Source: Zygnema cylindricum (lineage: Eukaryota > Streptophyta > Zygnematophyceae > Zygnematales > Zygnemataceae). From it: a DNA stretch of 64,000 nucleotides. Location: positions 1 through 64,000 of the forward strand of contig JBBHKE010001763.1 in assembly GCA_037447655.1 (NCBI GenBank), in the 5' to 3' direction. Under the pieces are notes generated by a model that had not been told where the DNA came from, did no database searches, and was given only the letters and a program-made list of their open reading frames with translations. The position numbers were made by a program, and so were the translations under genes. How positions within the stretch are numbered: the stretch's first letter is position 1; every line of letters starts with the position of its first letter. Below are positions 43,701-52,700 of the stretch, piece after piece.

Positions 43701-46700
43701 GGACCCCAATGTAAAGCTTATCAAAAACTCCGGTGGGCCTGTCCCCGGAGCCACCCATGACCTTTATCGTTCCATTGTTGGGAGTCTCATGTATGCTATG
43801 ACAGGGACGCGTCCTGACATAGCAGTAGCAGTTGGACAGCTCAGTCAATTTGTGTCTAACCCTTCAGCAGATCACCTCCTTGCTGCCAAACGAGTTCTTC
43901 GATACCTCCAAGGGACAAAATGCCTCAAGCTCACCTTCACTGGCTCCTCTTCGCCTGAGCTGGTTGGTTTCTGTGATGCGGACTGGGGGGGAGATTTGGA
44001 CTCTCGACGCTCCACTACCGGAGTGTGTTTTTCCCTTCATGGCGCCCTCATTTCCTGGTCTTCCAAGAAGCAACCAACCGTTGCTCTTTCCTCCACGGAA
44101 TCAGAATATATGGCTGCCACTCATGCCACCAAGGAAGCAATCTGGTTGCGATTTCTCCTCTCGAATCTTCAGTTTCCACAACCATCCGCGACTGTCATCT
44201 ACAGCGACTCCCAAGGTTCCCTTGCCCTTATGGGCAATCCCGTACACCATCGCAGGACTAAACATATCGACATTCAGTTCCACTTCACACGCGACGCCAT
44301 TTCTGCCGGTACTGTCAAGTTCACCTACTGTCCCACCTCCAAGCAGCTGGCCGACTTCCTCACAAAGGCTCTAGCCCGGCCTCAGTTCGAAATTCATCTG
44401 TCCAACTCCGGCCTTCGATTCTAACCAAGAGGGGGGGTGTTAAAGTTATTTCTTTGTTAGAATCTTCGGACTAGCCCTACCTTTGTTAATAACGCAAACC
44501 GGTATTCCAGTTTGCGTTATCTAGCTAGTTAGAGCAGTCTAGCCTATGCTTTTCACCTAGCTCAGTTTTTTGATGTTCTTTCAGTTTCTATTTCAGTTTC
44601 AGTTTTATGTATTAGTTATCTATTTCTGTTTTCTACTCCTGAAGCTTCTTAGAAGCGCACACTGCAGCCACTGTAGTATGTGACAGTTTCCGCCAGTAGA
44701 TCTGATCCTTAGATCTCCCTGACACCTAAGGATCCCAACTCTGCCTTTTCGGCAAATAAGCCAAATGACCCTTCAGAGTCACATAAGCTCCCTAGATCTT
44801 GAAAGGTCATACTAATGACTTTCTCTCTTCTACTTAATCGACAAACTCTGTATTGTTTACTACCAATTAAAAAGGAATACAATTTGTCTCCCTTTACCTT
44901 TGTCCTTTTATTATTTCCATCCCACTTTGTCTGCTGCCATGTCTACAATTCCTATAGATACCATGTTGGAAATCGGCGATATTCAACTTATCGCATGGGC
45001 GCCAAAGTGTTAACTTTGGAAAATGGCCAAGCCGGGGATCGAACCCGGGACCTGTGCAAACCGTACACTAGCTCTACCAACTGAGCTACCCGGTCGATGT
45101 GTACGCAAGCGCCTAATACCGAATTTATACGGCGATTAGCGGCGCACTGGCGAACCAGCTTAGAGCGCGATACACATGTGTGGAGTCCAAAGTGGACAGT
45201 TCTCCAACAGGAACTATTTCCAGTTGTAAAGATCATGTGTTCTAAACTGATATGTTTATTATTGTCTGTGTCTATTATTGACCGCGTAACTGAATTCCTA
45301 ACCGTTTGTGGAAGTTGTAGCTTTATGGCCTCCTTCTAGTCGAATTAATGACTTGTTGCACTCAAACTATGTTCAATTGAAGCGAAATCTCCGGTTAACT
45401 TTGTTTCATCTAGCAGTGCATTAATGAAAACAATTGAAAAAAGCAATTGGACAATGGTATTTGTTGTTCAATTCATCTTACAACAAAGATTATGCCGTTT
45501 TTTCTGGGTCAGTCATGCAAGACAGCCGAACTGTCTAATTAACTGAAGCTTTGATCAAAAGTGGTTGCTTATAATTCCTTTGTTTATTAATTCAAGTTTT
45601 TTTTTATATGGTGGTATGGCCATACAGGAGATAAATATTCAAGAGCAAAAGAACTTCATGAATGGTAAAAAACACATCGCCATAATTAGCGAGGCTGCTT
45701 CTTGTGGAATATCGCTCCAGGCAGATCGACGAGTTCCAAACCAAAGGAGACGGTTACATATCACTTTAGAGTTGCCATGGAGCGCAGAAAAGGCAGTACA
45801 ACAGTTTGGGAGGTCCCATCGTTCAAATCAGGTTTCTGCCCCGATTTATCGCATTTTAATGACGAATTGTGGAGGAGAAAAACGATTCGCATCTTCGGCC
45901 GCAAAACGACTTGAGGTGGAGACTATCTTCTTTGCCCTATTACATTAAATTGGTTGCGTGTTTCCTGGGGTAACATTCTTGCTTATGCCTGTGGACTTGA
46001 TGAACTGAACAACAGTTCTAGGAACTCGTTTAATTGCTTAAATGTACTTGCCAAATAATGAAACATCTTGCCTCATTAGACAGGTATCTGTTATATTTTG
46101 CGAAGGTGTCTCACATTGTATCACTGGTTATCTATAAAAACTTGCAACCCAAACTGTCAAGTGGATTACCGAATTGTACATGAATTTGTCTGTTGTGTAA
46201 TCAACACAGATCGTGGCTTAATTGGTCCAACTGATTTAACTCAACCCAACTCAACTCTATTTTTTTAACTTAGAGCGTTGTTCCATTAGGCGGTCTCAGT
46301 AAATGTCAAAAATCCGTTTACTGAAGCCATCGTTCCATTGTGTCGGGTCAGTAATCGACATTTTATTTGCGTGGCAAAACTTGATTGGTCCACGTAATAG
46401 ATGAATAAGATTTTGGAAATCTTTAAAGAATCTCTGACAGCAAATTGTGACCACATATTCGTACTGGCGAAGGTAAAAAGTAACTCGTACGACGTATTGA
46501 ATAAAATCTGTACGGGCGGACGAAACTTAAGATTTGTAAAAGCGTACGAAAATGTCAAAATGGTTTAGTGGATGGCAACAGACGTGTGAAACAATATCCT
46601 CCGTCAAAGATTTTATTGCGGCTTCCGGTGGCCTCGCATCCTCCCTGGCGGAAGGCACATGTCATATGCAACGTGTACCCACCTGGTCGCGCGGTCGTCG

Positions 46701-49700
46701 TGGATATTTGTTCACTTTTCCACGAGGCACGATGCTATTCGTTCAGGCGCTAAGAATTGACCTACTCCTGGTCACTTGTTGCGAACTGAAAGTGTCAGAC
46801 GATGGAGTATCCGATTATGCATCCGACGGTCCACGTTTACGCCCAGAAACGTGGAGAATCAAATCCCTCATACAGTAGGCTTGTTTTTGTGACATTTTAT
46901 TTTTTTTGCTACGGCACTGTACGAAAGAGTACGGCTTTCAGTAGACAACGGCATTTTTTCCCTAATGGAACCTTACCCTTATTGCCTTTCCTCCACGGGT
47001 GGATTTGTATTCACAGAGCCTTGGTGCTTTACTAAGAGGTGATCGACGAGCTGTTGGAGCCGGCCCAGAATTGAAGGAGTTCAACGTCGATAACATGGTA
47101 ATATAATAACATATGTAATGTAATAACATATGTAATATAATAGCATAAGTAATATCTTTGGTCGTTTCAGTTGTTTTTCTTTTTGTAAATATTTGTAAAA
47201 CATCCTGAGAAATCCGGAGAAACTCCGAAAACCCTAGAAAACATCGTGACATATAGGTCCAGAAGTACTAGGATGAGGCGGAGGCTTCATTGATTATGTT
47301 AGACATCTTTATCGGCCTATATGAAATAGCATATATTAAATTGGTCTGGAGAGGGGTACAAACAGAGAGAGAGAGAGATGTGGTGGCAGAGTTTTGCTAG
47401 AAAACGTTTTCATGGATGACTTCTATTATCTGGTTGTCTTATTTTAATTTCATTCAAGGCGTTGGAGTCACTTTTGTCTGGAATTTTTGTAATTGCTGTT
47501 GTCGATTTAAGAAAATAAACTTGCGAGGTAGTTATTCATACATAAAGGATCTTTGAATCTCTGAGCATAATATTATGTGTCCCTAAATTGGCTCCTACTT
47601 AAAATGTCCATATCATCCTCGACTTTTTTTGTAACTGAAGGAAATCGTCATATTTTGGTTGCGCTTCGTGATTGGAAGAGATAATAACTTCATGGTGATT
47701 GTACTCACTCATCTTTCAAAAACCCTCAAAAACCTTTAAAAACCTTGTGAATTTTGCAGTATGGTGCAAAAGCTTTGAGGCACATGGTGTTGGACATAAT
47801 GTCCTACAAATGCTCCTTCGATGTTAATTTACCAACATGCCCTAATAATGAGGTGAGTTTTCACACGGGAAACCAGTCTAAAATTTTCGCACACTTAGTT
47901 ATAACACAATTGACCTGTAGCTTTTTTTGCTGTCCTCTCATCCTATATTCTTTCTCCCTTTGGTCTGCAGAATTTTATTTTTTCAGGACCTGTACACTGT
48001 CCTTCCCTACTAGAGCTGATATTACTTAGTTGATTATAACATTTAGGCATTTTTTGACTAATAATTATAACTGTGTTGATAAAACCAAATAAAGAAGTGC
48101 ACACTATGCCATTATGTCACCCAACCCTAAATTGGTATTTTTGAGTCTAAGTCTCCTTAGGACTTTTAATTTTTTTACTGTAATGACTAAGTCGCTTAGT
48201 TTCCCCGGGGGACTTAAAGACATGATGTGGGAGACGCCACAGGAATACTAGTGAGCATTTTGAGTTTTTTTTTCGTTTTTGGATAGATAAGTTTTGTACA
48301 TGGGCTTGAGTCTTTTACGGTGTCCTTTAGTGCTCATTTGGAGTCCTTTAATAAAGTTCAATTGTTTAGTGTATTGGTTTCCGGGCAATGTATAGTGTTG
48401 TATATTGCCGGTGTGGTACTTATAGTTGACGTGTGCCTCTTTCTAAGTAGTATAGATGTCAGTAAATTGTCTAATCTTGTGATTAGGAGACCTGTTGCTT
48501 TTCACATCAAATATTAGGTTTAGCAAAACTTTTTCTGGAAGTTGAGGTTCTAGGCAAAATTTTGATGTACAAACTTGTATATTATTTTTTCAGCGTTCAG
48601 AATCTTTCCTGTTCCTTGTTTCTCGCTCTTGTTTTCCCTCTCTTTTGCAGGATTTTCAAACCTACTCAAAGAAACTGATAATTGCAGCAGGATTGGCATA
48701 TGAAGATACTAGGTTTGTGAAATTTGAACTTTTTACTTTTAGGGAGACCTGTAAGAGAGTTTTAAACTTTTTTGTAACCGATTGTTATACTTTTGTGTTT
48801 TAAAAAACAGTACTAGGCCATAAAATTGTTGCTGCACTAGGGTTTTAAAACATAATCTATCTACTCTTTAATTTCACCCTCACTAATGATCTGATGTCAA
48901 CTTTTTTAAATAATGTATTCCCGATAGTTTTTTTTTTACCTTCTCGTTCTTAAAACAACTTGAGTTAAAATCTTTCGCTATGTTATGTGTCTGGTGTTCT
49001 TGTTTAGTATAGACTTTCAAGGTCCTTTAGGGCGTCTTTTTTTTATTTTTTTCAAGTTTGTTATGTGTGCGTGTTTGTACTTTTGAAAGGAATATTTGTT
49101 TTGGCAAACTCTACAAAACCCTAAAAAGCCTTTCCTTCAGTTCTGATTCAGAAGTTTTGGCCTTTTGTGGGAAAACAGCACCGAACGTATTGAATTGTTA
49201 AAAGTTACACAGTTTTTGAATCGCATTCTCGGTCTCTCTTTTTCCGACCAAGAATTGTTGTTCAATCACTTCTCGCAATACTATGACCATATCGGTAAGT
49301 GGAAGTTGAATCGTAAGGATGTACATAATTTATGTTTTTGGTTCTTAAGTCCAGAGTTAATGAGAGTCCGAAGCTTCGTTCCTGTTTAAAGCTTAGTTTC
49401 CACATGGTTATGAAATTGAATAAGAGTAAGAGTAAAGAGTAAGAGTGTTTTGTTGTTTTGTCATTATATTCTGGAGATCTATGTGAGAGTGGGAATTTCC
49501 AGTGGGATAATAATACAGCTTTTGAAATTAAAGTGACTTAAAATTGAAATATTACTATATTGGGAGTCTCCCTAAGAGTAGTTTTTTGCCAGGAGATTTC
49601 CGATTTTTGATGTTTCCGTGAGATGGACATTGCAGCATTAAAACAAGACTAGGCTTGTTTTTTTTGTTTGGGAAATTTTTAAACCAGTTAGGTTTCCGGA

Positions 49701-52700
49701 AATTGTACTGTTAATTGACTTTAACTGAATCATGTCGTTATCATTGTGAGATTTATTACATCAGCTCAATTAAGCATAATATTGAGTTAGATCCTAAAGG
49801 AAACCGTGAATAGCAGGGATAATTTTAGTACGCCGTTTATTACTAATAGAGTTGACGTATTTTTCACTTTTCAAACTCGTTTTTTTCCATGCATATTTCT
49901 TGAATTTTCCATCAGAATATTATGATTGAAAGGAAATCAAAGATAAACTTAAACATGACGAAGTGAAATAATATTAATTCAATATTAAAGTCTGGATACT
50001 ATTCTGGAATTTGTTCGTAAAATCAGGTGATAGTCCCTCATTTCCACCCAAAACGGTAAAGAACAAAATGCTAAAGAAAAAAAACAAGATATTCATTAAA
50101 TTAATCCAATCAATGAATCAATTAATCTTTTTTGGTGTGGTTTCTGTGGTTGGGGCAGTCAAAAAATTCAGAGCAATGGGGCATTATGATGAGGGAATTC
50201 TCTCTCTAAAAGGACAGAGCATTCGAATGCTTCCGGGATACCCACAAGTCATATACAAGGATCCTATCTATCTTAAAGAGGCAAAACTGGTAAATACCCA
50301 TTTAATATTATGATGGGAATATACATGATTTCATTAAAGAAGGATATGATTGGTCTTCCAGAGATGTCCATTCGTGAACTGCTGTTGACCTCAGTTTTTG
50401 TCTTGTTTTTGGATAATTGTTGGGAATTTTCTACTTTTTTGTTAAAAGTGGTCAAGATTTCTGTTGTTTATGCTGTCATATGCTTATTATTTGAGTTTAC
50501 TAAATCAAAATGTTTTGGAAATGCTTTTTATGAAGAAAGTTTCGCAAAGTTGGACTAAATAGATTGCTGATTAGTATCATTGCTTATCCACACTAATTTT
50601 TGGTAAAAGTTTAAAGGAACCAGATATTTTCTCCACTCAACCTCAGGTTGTCAGTTTGGGAAGCACATTTTTCCCAATTTCCCTTCTAAAAAAGCACAAG
50701 GGTTTTAGGGTTTTTTAGGGTTTTTAGGGTTAAAAAACCCTAAAAAAACCTAACCTTTAAAAAACCCTTAAAATAAAATTTGTAAATTTAGTATTATAGT
50801 TGATAAATAGTTTGGACAACTCCAATGGTGGTACTACGGCCTTACCAAATTCCCAGTCCTCGTGTGACGTGACAGGCAAAGCTTGAGCTTGATCGAGGAA
50901 TCAGTTGGGAGGGAATAAAGCAGAAATGGGACGAGGATCAGAAAGACAATTTTGCGACGTTCGATTCAAAAAATGGGTTTTGGGTTTCTTCATACTGTGG
51001 CGATGAAATCCTGGGTATCCCTCCAAAAGTCCTACTTGCGACAGCAATTGGTGGAGACACTTCTTATAATCCGATATTTCGCAAATATCGAATCCAAACT
51101 CCTAATCTTAATGGATACAAAACTTGGACGCTGGAGAAAGTTGAGGAAATGTGGAAGAAAACGACAATCGAAAAGGTAAAAATTGGATATTTTGTTGCTG
51201 TTTTGTTTCCAGTGGAGGTAAGTATGAAGGAAACTTAGGAAACTGTCAGTTTATGTTTTATTGTTGCTTAGTCTAAAACTTCCACGAATGTGTTAAGTTC
51301 TATTTCTGTGTGAGTTCTTTTCTTATTTCTCCACTACGTTTTTTTTTCCCCTTATTTGGTGTTGCAAGGTGGATCGGAGTTCTGTCACTGGGAGAATTTT
51401 TACATTATTTTCTGGTCTTTTAACTTTTTTATTTTGTTGTTGAGCCTTTAAGTTTTCTAGGTTGTTTTTTTATTAACTCATTGAAAGTTTTTCTACGGTT
51501 TTTAAGCTGTTTGTGTTCGGATGATGACCAATAGTTCAAGGGCTGTTGAGAATCTTAACCCTAGAAATCCTTAAAAAACCTTAAGGGGCCCTAAAACAAC
51601 CTCGTTTCGTTTTTTTGTTTGCAGGCTGAAAAATCTTGGAGGTTTTGGTACGAACGAACTGAACGGAAGTGTGAACATGGACCCAGTTGCAAAACGAGCA
51701 CCTGCCATGTTGGAACTCGCATGCAAAACCACGATCTCATTATCGGTAGGCAAACTATAACTTCAAATTAATGATAATAGTCTTCATTTTTTAACCGAAA
51801 TGATTAAGTAGCCCTTTTTTCTTCCCAAATACTAGGACTCATCCTTTCCCTCTTTTCCCTCTCCCGCTCTCTCCCTCTCCATCCTGCTCTCTCCCGCTCC
51901 CTCTCCCTCGCTCCCGCTCCCTCCCCCTCTCCCTCTCCTCTCTCCCTCTCCCTCTCCATCTCCCTCTCCCCCTCCCTCTCCCACTCCCTCTCCCTCTCCC
52001 TCTCTCTCCACCTCCTCCTCAAACGTGTGACTCTGGCCGTCCCTGAAGAACTTGTGTTGGCCGTGTTGAAAAAAAATGAAGAGTCGTCTCACTAACAAGA
52101 AAAAAAAATAAAAAATGATACCTTATTGATTGACTTTTGACTTATTGATGTTTTTCTCTTTTTTCTGTCTCTCCATCAGGTCATCCTTTATCTATTTTCA
52201 AAGATCTCTGGGAAATAAGAAAGGGGAAACAGAGTGAACGTATCCTTCGGGTCGTTAGGGCGGAGCTCGATGATGGCTCGAAATTACTTGGGATTCAAGG
52301 TTCGTTTCTGATTATTATTGTTCGTTCATAATTGTGATTGTTTGTTTATTATTATTATTGAAAGTCGTAGACTCGGAAGTTTTGGTAGTCGTCTTTTTTT
52401 CACTTTTTTTTTTTTTTTTCAGTTTTCGGTTAACTATCGTTGATCCGTTGACTTTTTTGTTTAACGAAGTTTTGCAATCTTCGTTTTTTACTTGCAATCG
52501 GTGTCATATTGTGGTCCTCACATGTTTAACATGCATAATAATGTTTGTTAAATAGTGTACGTATTATATATTATGTAAAATGTGTTCTGTATTTTGTATT
52601 ATGTATTATATGTAATAATGTATCTATTATAATAATACACGTGATTTAATTAAATTTTTGCATTGCTATGCATGTTAAAGTCTTTTTTTTTTAATAATGC

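Larger units (their letters stand above)
39626..44956 (+). mobile_element. Copia-2: intact Ty1/copia retrotransposon inserted in the TRIM2 PBS
   Basis: LTRs are 39626-40143 and 44438-44956, about 519 bp with only about five differences, so the insertion is recent. They begin TGTTAAAG and end CCTATA, an unusual TG...TA. The target duplication GATAC is exact (39621-39625 and 44957-44961). GGTTATGGGCC follows the 5' LTR directly and matches the complement of the initiator tRNA-Met anticodon arm over 11 bases. AAGAGGGGGGG (44427-44437) is the polypurine tract. The element is in the same orientation as SBNO. Confidence 0.94.
39322..45209 (-). mobile_element. TRIM2: miniature LTR retrotransposon, interrupted by Copia-2
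   Basis: On the minus strand: the 5' LTR is 45209-44964 (246 bp), the internal region is 44963-44962 joined to 39625-39567, and the 3' LTR is 39566-39322 (245 bp). Both LTRs are TGTTGG...CCAACA. The PBS reads TGGTATCAAAGCC and is cut in two by Copia-2. A GTGAGGGGGCG tract precedes the 3' LTR. The outer target duplication is GGAGC/GGAAC (one mismatch). The element lies in SBNO intron 20, antisense, like TRIM1 in intron 15. Confidence 0.87.

Noticed and set aside
45025-45095. A bona fide cellular tRNA gene
   Set aside because: It recurs inside every TRIM LTR, has C33 and a weak anticodon stem, and has no T-run terminator directly after it. It is part of the retroelement.
46552-46878. 108-codon ORF in SBNO intron 21
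   Set aside because: Lies wholly inside a non-autonomous TIR element and resembles no protein; likely chance.
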